DNA of 15,934 bases from the NCBI GenBank assembly GCA_031279875.1, contig JAITHS010000246.1, forward strand, positions 1 through 15,934, in the 5' to 3' direction. The stretch comes from Tannerella sp. (lineage in GTDB: Bacteria > Bacteroidota > Bacteroidia > Bacteroidales > Tannerellaceae). Shown piece after piece: positions 1 through 8,887 of the stretch; position 1 is the stretch's first letter, and each line of letters starts with the position of its first letter. The position numbers and the translations under genes are program-made. Under the pieces are notes generated by a model. It made no database searches, had not been told where the DNA came from, and saw only the letters and a list, made by a program, of their open reading frames with translations.

Positions 1-324
1 TTGACGGAATACGAATTATCGGAAAATACACGCCGGCGTTTAGCGATTATGACCGAAACCAACGACGGTTTTGTAATTGCCGAAGAAGATTTGAAACTGC
101 GCGGCCCCGGCGATATCGACGGAACGCAACAAAGCGGCATCGCATTCAACCTGCGAATTGCCGATTTGGCCAAAGACGGACAAATACTTTCGCTTGCCCG
201 CGATTGGGCCGTTGAAATACTGGAAGACGATCCTCTTCTTCAAAAACCGGAAAACGCTTTATTGAACAAGCAATTGAAAAAATTAAACCAACAGCGTCAA
301 ATGGGGTGGTTTATGATTAGCTGA
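1..324 (+). CDS. recG: ATP-dependent DNA helicase RecG, C-terminal fragment
   Basis: This is the 3' end of recG, which encodes the superfamily 2 helicase that remodels stalled replication forks and recombination intermediates in the cytoplasm. The fragment (107 codons, stop TGA) shows the conserved RecG C-terminal block: an R-R-L/IMTETNDGF segment, then IAEEDLKLRGPGDIDGTQQS, which follows helicase motif VI in the family. The helicase motifs and the N-terminal wedge domain lie upstream of the window, so the leading TTG is most likely an internal leucine codon rather than a start. Codon use (TTG, TTA and CTG leucines) resembles parAB and hutU more than the accessory locus that follows. The next gene has its own promoter, so recG probably ends its transcription unit here. 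Confidence 0.93.
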   Translation: MTEYELSENTRRRLAIMTETNDGFVIAEEDLKLRGPGDIDGTQQSGIAFNLRIADLAKDGQILSLARDWAVEILEDDPLLQKPENALLNKQLKKLNQQRQMGWFMIS

Positions 325-426
325 TTCGTCTGCCGGATTTAACAAGGGCTTCTAATCCTGCAAATATACGAAAACGAATCGGTTGGGCTGATTGGCGAAG
401 CTGATAGCCCCGATAGCTTTTATCCG

Positions 427-460
427 TTTGTGTGTAATTAAGAATTTCATGCTATCTTTG
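427..460 (+). promoter_or_regulatory. Bacteroidetes-type promoter for the sigma/FecR genes
   Basis: TATCTTTG at 453-460 fits the Bacteroidetes -7 element TAnnTTTG exactly. A TTTG at 427-430 is a possible -33 element, with a 22-base spacer that is slightly long. Transcription would start near 467, leaving a leader of about 14 bases before the sigma factor ATG at 481. The housekeeping form of this promoter suggests basal expression of the sigma factor. Confidence 0.6.
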
Positions 461-480
461 TAGAGTAATTCCGAAAAAAG

Positions 481-984
481 ATGGAAAGCAGTATTACGGA
501 ACAATATTTTGAGCGCCTGTTTCGCGATAATTATACGCGGCTTTATTATTATTCATTTGATATTCTAAGAGATACGGAGGCAAGTAAAGATGCTGTGAAC
601 GATATCTTTGCTGCGGTGTGGAACGAGCGCGAGCGGATGGACAGTAAGTTGGTAGTAGGCTATATGCTTAACGGAGTACGTAATATCTGCTTAAATCAAC
701 TACGAAAGAGGCAAAAATCGGAAGATTACGTTGAATTTTGTCTGCAAGTATTCGAAGAGGAAGGCAACGATGGCTGGGAAGACCTTGAAAATCGTCTTTC
801 GGAGATGAAAGATGTCATCGCAAGAATGCCGCCGCGCACACGGCTTATCCTCGAAGAATGCTATTATCACGACAAGAAATACCGCGAAGTGGCGGAGATG
901 CTCGGCATCACGTTGGACGGGGTAAAAAAACATATTGTCAAGGCTTTTGCGCTGCTTCGAGAGCATTTTAATGTTAAAAAATAA
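481..984 (+). CDS. RNA polymerase ECF sigma-70 factor, FecI-like Bacteroidetes type
   Basis: The 167-residue protein has the two-domain layout and length of an extracytoplasmic-function sigma factor. Region 2 spans about residues 7-77 (FERLFRDNYTRLYYYSF, then DAVNDIFAAVW, then the LNQLRKRQ helix). Region 4 spans about residues 106-162 and contains MPPRTRLILEECYYHDKKYR followed by the helix-turn-helix EVAEMLGITLDGVKKHI. It should direct RNA polymerase to promoters of the adjacent transporter genes and be held or activated by the FecR protein encoded 59 bases downstream. The ATG at 481 is preceded by an A-rich stretch rather than a clear Shine-Dalgarno sequence, as is usual in the phylum. The family assignment is firm; the target promoters are inferred from gene order. 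Confidence 0.95.
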   Translation: MESSITEQYFERLFRDNYTRLYYYSFDILRDTEASKDAVNDIFAAVWNERERMDSKLVVGYMLNGVRNICLNQLRKRQKSEDYVEFCLQVFEEEGNDGWEDLENRLSEMKDVIARMPPRTRLILEECYYHDKKYREVAEMLGITLDGVKKHIVKAFALLREHFNVKK

Positions 985-1043
985 AAAAAATAGTAACCGA
1001 AAATGAGTTTTAGCGTATTATAATAAAGAACATAAAACAAGGT

Positions 1044-2114
1044 ATGGAAGACAATGATTTAAATAATATGCCGCGCCCGCGCGAAGAGATGGACGTCAGG
1101 CGAACGTTCAACAGACGTTATGTTCAGCAACCCGATGTGGATGCTGCATGGCGAAAATTTTCCGCGAAACACACTTCTACGGAAAAAACGGATAATAAGC
1201 CACATGGAAATATACGGATGATATGGGGTTTTATAGCCGGCGTGGCTGCTACCGTAGCTGTCATGTTAAGTCTGAACCTTTGGAATAACGGAACCGACAG
1301 TCCGCAAAATGAGGTGACACAGGTTTTCAACGCAAGCAATAACAGCGACGTGGTATTGATGTCCGGCGATATGACCTATATGCTATCGGCGTCCGGTTGT
1401 GACAGTGTACTGTTGGCGCAGGGAGTCGCCGCTACCGCAGATTCGCTCTCGTACAGGGATGTCTTGTCGGACAAACCGCAAATGATGACCTTAGTAACAC
1501 CGCATGGCAAAGACTATCACGTAACGCTTTCGGACGGTACCGAGATGTGGCTTAATGCAGGCAGTAGGCTCATTTTCCCCGAACGCTTTACCGGCGACCG
1601 CCGCATTGTGGAACTCGAAGGCGAAGCCTATTTCGCTGTATCCAAAGATGCACAGCATCCGTTTGAAGTACGCACCCGCTTTTTTACAGCATCGGTTCTT
1701 GGTACGGCGTTCAATCTTCGGGCTTATACTGCTACCGATGCCCACGTAGTACTTGTTGAAGGCAAGGTCGCTTTGCAGGACAGGAACAATTCCACGCCCA
1801 TTCTTATAGAGCCGGGCCAGAAGGCTCAATGGAATGAGCAAGGTCAATTTGTTGTCAATCAAATAGATGTACATTCTTATATCCAGTGGAAAGACGGTTT
1901 TTTTTATTTCGACGACGTTCCGTTAGTCGAGGTTTTGCAGGAACTTGGACGGTGGTATAATGTGGACGTAATATTCGAAAATTCACACAAAATGAATGCA
2001 CGACTTCATTTTGTAGCTGACCGTAATCAAAATCTACACTCCGCTCTGAATCATCTTAACATGCTTGATATTGTACATGTTATGGAGGAAAATAACAAAA
2101 TTACCGTGCGTTAG
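1044..2114 (+). CDS. FecR-family anti-sigma factor with DUF4974-type C-terminus
   Basis: This 356-residue inner-membrane protein links the periplasmic signal to the sigma factor. Residues 1-57 are a charged cytoplasmic segment with the W..F pattern (DAAWRKFS) seen in FecR sigma-binding regions. Residues about 58-80 (IWGFIAGVAATVAVMLSLNL) are the single membrane helix. The FecR domain covers about 147-243, with LSDGTEMWLNAGSRLIFPE, an LEGEAYFAVSKD block and VLGTAFNLRAY. Residues about 286-356 (FFYFDDVPLVEVLQELGRWY onward) match the STN-like DUF4974 domain typical of Bacteroidetes members. AAGG at 1039-1042 lies just before the ATG. In this family the periplasmic domain senses the SusC STN domain; here that coupling is inferred from gene order. 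The effect on the sigma factor (inhibitor, co-activator or both) cannot be read from the sequence. Confidence 0.93.
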   Translation: MEDNDLNNMPRPREEMDVRRTFNRRYVQQPDVDAAWRKFSAKHTSTEKTDNKPHGNIRMIWGFIAGVAATVAVMLSLNLWNNGTDSPQNEVTQVFNASNNSDVVLMSGDMTYMLSASGCDSVLLAQGVAATADSLSYRDVLSDKPQMMTLVTPHGKDYHVTLSDGTEMWLNAGSRLIFPERFTGDRRIVELEGEAYFAVSKDAQHPFEVRTRFFTASVLGTAFNLRAYTATDAHVVLVEGKVALQDRNNSTPILIEPGQKAQWNEQGQFVVNQIDVHSYIQWKDGFFYFDDVPLVEVLQELGRWYNVDVIFENSHKMNARLHFVADRNQNLHSALNHLNMLDIVHVMEENNKITVR

Positions 2115-2333
2115 TCAATGCAGATTAAACGATTTCGATACAAATTTAAAGACAAATTGCAAAACCAAGGAGCTTACTAAACGCTTATCCGATCTGTGGA
2201 ACAATTCCAACGAGGTGTAGTTCGCCGAATGGTTACGGAGCGTCAGACACACCTATCCTTATAAGTTCATTTAAGATTCGCAGTACCCGATTTCATTTTT
2301 TTGCGTATATAAGATAGAAACTTTTTTAACTTT
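2115..2333 (+). other. Intergenic region before susC-like gene, with a possible decayed reading frame
   Basis: This 219-base gap separates fecR from the SusC-type gene. No TAnnTTTG promoter was found at a usable distance, so the SusC gene may use an ECF-type promoter recognised by the upstream sigma factor, or be read through from fecR. Within it, 2161-2274 reads as a protein-like frame broken by one TAG at 2218-2220 and ending at TAA 2272-2274, without a start codon. TGGAA (2197-2201) and TTCCA (2205-2209) form a small hairpin with loop CAA. Nothing else is recognised. Confidence 0.4.
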
Positions 2334-5300
2334 ATGTTTATGTATGCAAATTTTACGCAAAAGAGAAAAGCTATTGTCCTGATTTTCGGAATGATGGTTT
2401 GTTGGACTTGGGGAAACGCTCAAACATCAAACACCCAAGCAACAAACGCCCAAATCCCAAACGATAAGAAGATTACGGCGTCTTTTCGAGAGGAATCACT
2501 GGCTAAGGCTTTGGTCAGAGTCGAAAGGTTGTCTGACTACAAGATGAATTTTAATTACGAGGAATTGGACCGCTACAAGGTAACAGTCGAGATTAAGGAC
2601 AAAACGGCGCCTGAAGCGGTGGACGCGCTACTCAAAGGGCTACCGCTTGAAAAGAGTGTTAACGGCAAGTATATCGCCGTAAGGCGCAGTCGGCAGATGA
2701 GAGATGCTGCGACGACACAGCAGTCTGACAATCAGAGAGAAATATCGGGCGTTGTAATTACTTCCGACCGTGAGCCGCTGATGGGGGTCAATATCCGCGA
2801 AGCAGGCTCTACTGTCGGCGTTATTACGGGCATTGACGGCAGATTTAGTATAAAAACGTCTAATAATGAGAAGCTTGTGTTTTCCTACATCGGTTTTGAA
2901 ACCGTAGAGATGAAGGCTAAAAACGGTATGATTGTTACTATGAATGAGGACGTTGCGCTGCTTGGCGACGTGGTTGTAACCGGCTATCAAGTTATTTCGA
3001 AAGAGCGTGCGGCAGGCGCATACAGTATTGTACGCGGCTCGGAAGTAAAGGAGTCGGCTCAGGCGCGAGGCAGTATCCTCGAAAGTTTGGAAGGCATGAC
3101 GGCGGGTTTCACGGTCAATATGAGTAACGACGCCGTCAGCAAATATCTTGTAAGAGGCTTGACATCAATCAATTCGTCTCAGGAGCCGCTCTTTGTGCTT
3201 GACGGCGTTCCGCTGTCGGGTGCCGACATGGAAGCCCTCATCACTGCCAACGAGGTGGCATCGATAACTGTGCTGAAAGACGCTACGGCGGTTTCAATCT
3301 GGGGTTCGCGGGCGGCTAACGGTGTAGTGGTAATTGTTACACGCAACGGCAGTAACACTAACGGGCGCGTCAATTTGGCTTACGACGGCAATATCACGTT
3401 CAAAGGCAAGGTTGACCTTGATTATTTCAACCTGATGAACAGCGCAACATTTATCAAGAACGCGCGAGAGAGGTTTGAAGCCGCTGATTATCAGTCTTCT
3501 TATCCGATAGGCGATATGGAGACAAACCGATTACTTTGGTCGTCAGCCTACGCCCAAGTGCTGTATCCGCACGAAGGTCCGCTTTATGCGCATCTGAAAG
3601 GCGATATTTCAGCCGACGAGCGCGACCGTCAACTGGCTCTCTTGTCAGGATTAAACGGCTACAAGTCGTATCAGGACGAGTTTATGACTAATCCATGGAT
3701 GCAAAATCACACCGTCACGCTATCGGGCGGTACCGACAAACTGTCGGTTATTGGCTCTATCGGCTACGAAGGCAGGACGGGAGATTATCACAACACAGAC
3801 GATACTTACAAACTGAATTTCAAACAGAACTTCAAACTTTTCAAGTGGTTAAACTGGGATTTGATTATCAATGCCGCTTATACCGACAATAAATCATACG
3901 TCAATCCGCTTGCCTATTATAATACGAATCTCGCTATCAAAAACTTGTTGCCCTACACGGTTTTGCAGAACGACGGTATTAAGACAAATTTCAACACTCT
4001 CTATTTTTCGCCGGAACAGATAGCTGATAAGTCCTTAACCTATGGTATAGGCACGGATTTCTATCCTGTGGAAGATTTTTTCAACAGCACAGTCAAGACT
4101 AATTCGATGAAAATCAGAGCCAACACAGGTTTAAAAATCGACCTTCCGGCAGGGCTTGGCTATGAAGTAAGGTTTTCGTACCTCCGCAGCAGCGCCAACA
4201 CCGAGCAATACATACCGCAGGAAACATGGGCTATACGCAGCGCGTGTTTGAATGCCGTTACGCCGGATAAAGAACAACTGCTGCCCAACAAAGGCGGCGA
4301 CTATACCGTTACAGACGGTTTCGACTACGATCGTACATTGCGTAATCAACTGACTTTCAATTGTAATTTTAATGATTTTAAGCATCAGATTACAGCGCTT
4401 GCCGGAATGGAACATCGCGAAAGCAAGACTCGCGGCTATTCGATGTTTGAGCGCGGATACGACTACCAGACTATGACCCAGACGTATTACGATATTACGG
4501 CGGTCAGAAATTTCAAAACAGCAAATATCTGGGGCGAAATACCTTATGTCGAATACGACAACATGCGACAGACGGAAATTGTGTTGCGTTACGTATCATA
4601 CTACGCAAATGTGGCTTACACTTTCAACCGCAAATACAGCATCAACGGTAATATCCGCATCGACCAGTCGAACCTGTTCGGCACCGACGTCAACAATCAG
4701 TACAAGCCCATCGGCTCGGCAGGTCTGGCGTGGAACATTAAAAATGAAGACTTTATGAAAAACCTCGCCACAGTCAGTGCCCTAACTTTGAGGCTCGGAT
4801 ACGGACATAGCGGTAACTCGCCGTTGCCTGACGCCGGAGGACCTTACAATATCATAGAGCCTTATACGTCAGGAATTACCAATGTGTCCGGATACAGACT
4901 TTCTACCCCCGCCAATCGCAAACTCTCGTGGGAAAAGACCCGTACATGGAACGTCGGACTTGATTTTGCTTTCCTCAAACACCGCCTCAACGGTACGCTT
5001 GATATTTATAATAAACGAACAACCAATTTGCTGGGTAACCAGTCGCTCAACGGCATCACGGGCTTCAAGTCCGTCTATGCCAACGTCGGCGAACTGCTCA
5101 ACAAAGGCTTCGAGATTTCGCTCAAAAGTCACAACATTGCGACACCTTATTTTAACTGGTACACATCGCTGATGCTTTCTTACAACAAAAACGAAGTCGT
5201 TGATTATTACCTCGAACCGACTACTTCCGCCGGCACCATGCTCACACGCCATTATGTCGAAGGCTATCCGGCAGGCGCTCTTTTCGCCCTCAAATGGGCA

Positions 5301-5924
5301 GGCTTGAGGCATGAAGACGGTGCGGCGCAGGCTTACGATAAGGACGGCAAACCGCAAGCCGACTACAACCTCCTCACCGCCGACGACACTCATTATGCCG
5401 GTACGATTATCCCAAAATGGACGGGTACGCTTGTTAATAAACTGAATTACAGGAATTTTGACCTCTCGTTTATGTTTGTTTTCAATGCCGGACATCATCT
5501 TCGTACGGCGCCTTACATGCCGTTTGACGGACGATTTCTCACTAACCGACTGAATGACTACGACTTGCGGTGGCGACAGCCGGGCGATGAAGCAAATACC
5601 GATGTGCCTTCGGCTTACGACGACATTTCAAATACCGGACGGTCGCGACTTCGCGGCACTGATATCTATATTTACGGCGACAATCTTGTGCAGTCGGCAG
5701 CGTTTGTCAAACTACGCGAACTGGCTGTCGGATACTCGCTTCCGCGCGCTGCATGCTCGATACTCCACGCTCAAAGCCTTCGCTTTCGTATCGCAGGTCA
5801 TAATCTCTGGCGTTGGGTAGCCAACGACAAAAACATTGATCCGGAGGCTTTTAGTCTCTATACCGGCGACCGCGCTACACAGTACGGCGCTTATTTCTCA
5901 ATCGGTTTATCCGCTAATTTTTAA
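2334..5924 (+). CDS. SusC/RagA-family TonB-linked outer-membrane transporter with STN domain
   Basis: The 1196-residue protein is a TonB-dependent transducer-importer of the SusC family. A signal peptide (about 1-29, ending WGNA before Q) leads to an STN secretin/TonB short N-terminal domain at about 47-117, then a carboxypeptidase-regulatory-like beta domain at about 135-205. A TonB-box-like DVVVTGYQ lies at 212-219. The plug (about 220-340) includes YLVRGLTSINSSQEPLFVLD and SIWGSRAANGVVVIVTRNG. The rest is the beta-barrel, ending in a phenylalanine-terminated strand (SIGLSANF). The STN domain marks it as able to signal to FecR, matching the upstream sigma/FecR pair. The start at 2334 has an alternative in-frame ATG at 2340; both keep the signal peptide. 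The SusD partner begins 6 bases after the stop. The substrate is unknown, since no degradative enzyme is encoded nearby. Confidence 0.96.
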   Translation: MFMYANFTQKRKAIVLIFGMMVCWTWGNAQTSNTQATNAQIPNDKKITASFREESLAKALVRVERLSDYKMNFNYEELDRYKVTVEIKDKTAPEAVDALLKGLPLEKSVNGKYIAVRRSRQMRDAATTQQSDNQREISGVVITSDREPLMGVNIREAGSTVGVITGIDGRFSIKTSNNEKLVFSYIGFETVEMKAKNGMIVTMNEDVALLGDVVVTGYQVISKERAAGAYSIVRGSEVKESAQARGSILESLEGMTAGFTVNMSNDAVSKYLVRGLTSINSSQEPLFVLDGVPLSGADMEALITANEVASITVLKDATAVSIWGSRAANGVVVIVTRNGSNTNGRVNLAYDGNITFKGKVDLDYFNLMNSATFIKNARERFEAADYQSSYPIGDMETNRLLWSSAYAQVLYPHEGPLYAHLKGDISADERDRQLALLSGLNGYKSYQDEFMTNPWMQNHTVTLSGGTDKLSVIGSIGYEGRTGDYHNTDDTYKLNFKQNFKLFKWLNWDLIINAAYTDNKSYVNPLAYYNTNLAIKNLLPYTVLQNDGIKTNFNTLYFSPEQIADKSLTYGIGTDFYPVEDFFNSTVKTNSMKIRANTGLKIDLPAGLGYEVRFSYLRSSANTEQYIPQETWAIRSACLNAVTPDKEQLLPNKGGDYTVTDGFDYDRTLRNQLTFNCNFNDFKHQITALAGMEHRESKTRGYSMFERGYDYQTMTQTYYDITAVRNFKTANIWGEIPYVEYDNMRQTEIVLRYVSYYANVAYTFNRKYSINGNIRIDQSNLFGTDVNNQYKPIGSAGLAWNIKNEDFMKNLATVSALTLRLGYGHSGNSPLPDAGGPYNIIEPYTSGITNVSGYRLSTPANRKLSWEKTRTWNVGLDFAFLKHRLNGTLDIYNKRTTNLLGNQSLNGITGFKSVYANVGELLNKGFEISLKSHNIATPYFNWYTSLMLSYNKNEVVDYYLEPTTSAGTMLTRHYVEGYPAGALFALKWAGLRHEDGAAQAYDKDGKPQADYNLLTADDTHYAGTIIPKWTGTLVNKLNYRNFDLSFMFVFNAGHHLRTAPYMPFDGRFLTNRLNDYDLRWRQPGDEANTDVPSAYDDISNTGRSRLRGTDIYIYGDNLVQSAAFVKLRELAVGYSLPRAACSILHAQSLRFRIAGHNLWRWVANDKNIDPEAFSLYTGDRATQYGAYFSIGLSANF

Positions 5925-5930
5925 TGATTT

Positions 5931-7385
5931 ATGAAGATGAAAAAATATATTTTATACGGTATTTCCGGTCTTATGCTGATGAACGCCTGCAACAGCGACG
6001 AATTTCTGGGCGTCAAACCGCGCGGCAAGGATGTTCCTTCAACCCTGCAACATTACGACGGACTGCTTAACAATCAGTTTATGTGGAACAGCGAAAACCC
6101 CGATCAACTCTATTTTACACTGTTGAGCGATGAGTTTTACGCCACTCCGGGCAGCCTTGATTTTCTCGGTATGATGACTAACGGTCCGCAAGCCGGTAAC
6201 GCTTTTCGTTATATGGCTGATATTATGCGCCCCGACGAAAATTGCACCGATTGGGCTTACAATTCTGTTCTTTACACTTATAATATGGTTGCAAATGAAG
6301 TTTTTGACGTTTCCGACGGCTCTCATGACGAGCGCCTCGCCGTGCAAGCCGAAGCGCGTGTGATGCGTGCATGGATGCATTTTATTATGGCGCAAATCTT
6401 CTGTAAGCCTTACAATGCTTCGACTGCCGCCACAGACCCCGGTTTGCCGGTAATGAAAGAAACGGATGTTACGCGCAAAAACTTCCCACGCGGTACATTA
6501 CAGGAGTTATACGATTTTATTATTTCGGAACTCGAAGACGCTTGCCTCAACGTTTCCAATGCCACCAATTCGAAATATCGTACCGAAAAGGGTGATGCTT
6601 ACTTCTTTCTCGGCTCGGTTTATTACAACATGAACCGCTACGACGATGCTCTCCGCGCCTTGCGACTGTCACTGCAATACTGCACAGAAAACAACTCGCT
6701 GTATCTCGACGATTATACGGATGCTATGAACATTATGATGCTTCAGATGATGGGCGGAATGTGGAGAATGTATTACCAAAACGAGGAATATCTGCGCTGT
6801 CTGTATGCTATTAACACTGCGGTAACTTATTACATTCCGATAGTTGAATTGATGCTTCCGGCGGCTGTTTACATGAAACCGAAATACATGGCGCTGTTTG
6901 GGCAGGGCGACGGTCGTGTTTCCCGTTTCGCCCAAGGCGCTCTTGACGTTGATATGCGTCCTGCCTTCCCAATAGAAACATCGCTTGGGGCTACTACGCC
7001 TGATCTTTATACCATGATTGCCGAATGCGAAGCCCGTGCAGGCAACGCCTCTGCCGCACGTTCGACACTGCTTACCCTGCGCGAAAAACGCATCTCCGCA
7101 GATCTCGCCGAAATACCGGAATCGGTTAATACAAAAGACGCTTTGATACGTTTCTGCATCGAGGAGCGTATCCGCGAGATACTCGGCACAGGCAAGTTGT
7201 TTTTCGAAATGCGCCGTCTGTATCGCGACCCGCTGTTTGCCGATTTCATTGCCGATTTCAAGCACGAGGTCATTTCCGACGAAGACGGCTCCGTATTGGA
7301 GACTTATCCTCTGACTGAAGACCGCCTTACAATGCGTATTCCACCCGAAGTGATGAAATGGAACGACTGGGAGAATAATAAATAA
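5931..7385 (+). CDS. RagB/SusD-family outer-membrane lipoprotein with a methionine-rich segment
   Basis: The 484-residue protein is the surface lid of the SusC transporter. The lipobox MNAC puts the lipidated cysteine at 20, and the following NSDEF has acidic residues at +3 and +4, resembling the Bacteroidetes signal for surface export. Family features include the N-terminal FLGVKPRGKDVP, a TPR-like core (residues 215-250, with DAYFFLGSVYYNMNRYDDAL) and the C-terminal IEERIREILGTGKLFFEMRR, matching the usual ERRxEL...R.WDLxR region. It is at the short end for the family. Residues 266-280 contain seven methionines (266, 269, 270, 273, 274, 277, 280) on one face of a presumed helix, which I do not recognise as a family feature. 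Translation is probably coupled to the SusC gene. The start could also be the ATG at 5937. Confidence 0.93.
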   Translation: MKMKKYILYGISGLMLMNACNSDEFLGVKPRGKDVPSTLQHYDGLLNNQFMWNSENPDQLYFTLLSDEFYATPGSLDFLGMMTNGPQAGNAFRYMADIMRPDENCTDWAYNSVLYTYNMVANEVFDVSDGSHDERLAVQAEARVMRAWMHFIMAQIFCKPYNASTAATDPGLPVMKETDVTRKNFPRGTLQELYDFIISELEDACLNVSNATNSKYRTEKGDAYFFLGSVYYNMNRYDDALRALRLSLQYCTENNSLYLDDYTDAMNIMMLQMMGGMWRMYYQNEEYLRCLYAINTAVTYYIPIVELMLPAAVYMKPKYMALFGQGDGRVSRFAQGALDVDMRPAFPIETSLGATTPDLYTMIAECEARAGNASAARSTLLTLREKRISADLAEIPESVNTKDALIRFCIEERIREILGTGKLFFEMRRLYRDPLFADFIADFKHEVISDEDGSVLETYPLTEDRLTMRIPPEVMKWNDWENNK

Positions 7386-7427
7386 TAGCAAATATCGTTA
7401 ATAATAACAATTTAATAACAATAAATT

Positions 7428-8831
7428 ATGAAGAAAATTTTAACATTATACGTAGCGGCGGCTTTTGTTTTCGGGTCTTACGCCCAGAGCCAAACGTCGG
7501 TCGCGACGCCTTCCGAGGGAGCAACTACGGCATCGACAGGCATTGAATTTCGCACCGGTACATGGGCTGAAATCCTCGCCATGGCAAAAAAAGAGAATAA
7601 GCCCGTCTTCGTGGACGTCTTTACGGTCTGGTGTGGTCCGTGCAAGAAGATGGTCGCGGAAGTGTTTCCTCTCAAAAATATCGGGGATTATTTCAACGCC
7701 AATTTTGTGTGCTATAAATTCGACGCCGAGAAAGGCGAGGGCAAGACGCTGGCAAAAAAATACGGTATCAACGCTTTTCCAACCTACATCTTTGTTAACG
7801 GCGACGGCAAACTGCTCTATCGCTCTATGGGCGCTATGCCTGCCGACAAATTTTTGCAGGAAGGACACATCGCTATGACAGAGTTTACCGACACCGGCGA
7901 GACGCTCGAATCAATGAAAGCACGCTATCCGAAAAAGAAATCCGACCCTGCTTTTCTGCGTGCTTACATTGAAAAACGCGGCAAATCGAAACTAGATAAC
8001 GCCGATCTGACTGACGAGTATGTCAGCATTGAAAAGCCTGCTGTTCTACTTGATACGACATTTCTGAATACCTGCTTCCTGCATTATGAGTCTCAAATAC
8101 GCGCCGGCGGGGCTTGCGACGCTTTTTGGCAGGCGAACTGGGACGAACTGTGCCGCTTGACCGATTGTCCCGACAAAACGATGGCGAAGGTTTACGACAA
8201 CAACCTGATGTATTATTCTCTCAAACGGGCTATCCGCGACACGAGCGCCGTATTGCTCGAAGCCATTCTCAAATCGTCTGACTTTATATGTCCAAAACTC
8301 GAACGCGACGCTACCCACCAGCGCCTCAAACTGCAACTCGAATACTACGCCGGTACGGATAATATGACTGAATTTGAGACTATTATGCCTTCCGCCGCCA
8401 CTGCCATGCTCGACGAAGTTCCTACATGCCAAGAGCGCGACAAGCAACTCTATCGCATGTTCCTCGAAGGTCTCATCACACAGCCCGAACTGATCAAAAA
8501 CTACAGTCCCGAAATACTCGGCATATACTTAGACTATGCGAAAAAGCAGACGTCGGTTGACCTTGCTTTCCAACTTCGCGACCTTGCCAAAGCCGCCGTC
8601 CGACTTACTTCCAAACCGGAACTGCTCCACACGGCGATGGTGTGCATCTATCAGGCAGCGATGCTCTACGAAAATTTCTCAATTTACGAGGTTCTCGCCG
8701 AAACGCTCGACAAAACCGGAGACCACGCCAACGCCCTCCGCCAAATGCAGTGCGCCTTTGACCTCATGCCCCGCGAAGCCGAAGACATCGTCGCCCGCGT
8801 AACGGCAAAACTCGAGGCAATGAAAAAGTAA
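7428..8831 (+). CDS. Secreted thioredoxin-fold protein with large C-terminal helical region
   Basis: The 467-residue protein begins with a Sec signal peptide (MKKILTLYVAAAFVFGSYAQ) and then a thioredoxin domain (about 43-150). The active site WCGPCKK has cysteines 69 and 72, and the cis-proline loop is AFPTY (Pro118). The CGPC motif is that of reducing thioredoxins, and the protein should act in the periplasm on disulfides if an electron donor is present. Residues about 150-467 form a helical region without a recognised domain; the last 60 residues look TPR-like (LDKTGDHANALRQMQCAFDL). It follows the SusD gene after a 42-base AT-rich gap containing the direct repeat AATAACAAT. Its place after SusC/SusD suggests it acts on the imported substrate or on transporter folding, which is inference. 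The family is clear; the function is not. Confidence 0.85.
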   Translation: MKKILTLYVAAAFVFGSYAQSQTSVATPSEGATTASTGIEFRTGTWAEILAMAKKENKPVFVDVFTVWCGPCKKMVAEVFPLKNIGDYFNANFVCYKFDAEKGEGKTLAKKYGINAFPTYIFVNGDGKLLYRSMGAMPADKFLQEGHIAMTEFTDTGETLESMKARYPKKKSDPAFLRAYIEKRGKSKLDNADLTDEYVSIEKPAVLLDTTFLNTCFLHYESQIRAGGACDAFWQANWDELCRLTDCPDKTMAKVYDNNLMYYSLKRAIRDTSAVLLEAILKSSDFICPKLERDATHQRLKLQLEYYAGTDNMTEFETIMPSAATAMLDEVPTCQERDKQLYRMFLEGLITQPELIKNYSPEILGIYLDYAKKQTSVDLAFQLRDLAKAAVRLTSKPELLHTAMVCIYQAAMLYENFSIYEVLAETLDKTGDHANALRQMQCAFDLMPREAEDIVARVTAKLEAMKK

Positions 8832-8844
8832 CTGTTAGCAGTTA
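8829..8844 (+). other. Small hairpin at the stop codon of the thioredoxin-fold gene
   Basis: TAACTG (8829-8834, including the stop codon) and CAGTTA (8839-8844) form a perfect 6-bp stem with loop TTAG. No T-run follows, so it is unlikely to be an intrinsic terminator. It could affect mRNA stability between the thioredoxin-fold and TlpA genes, or be chance in an AT-rich gap. Confidence 0.3.
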
Positions 8845-8887
8845 ATGAGTTCGTAAAAAAATAATTTTAAAAAATTTATAACTAAAA

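Noticed and set aside
398..419. AAGCT and AGCTT inverted repeat after recG as a terminator
   Set aside because: Only 5 bp, AT-rich, with a long loop and no proper T-run after it.
2328..2335. TAACTTTA just before the SusC start as a -7 promoter element
   Set aside because: It would place the transcription start inside the coding region, and no later start codon keeps the signal peptide.
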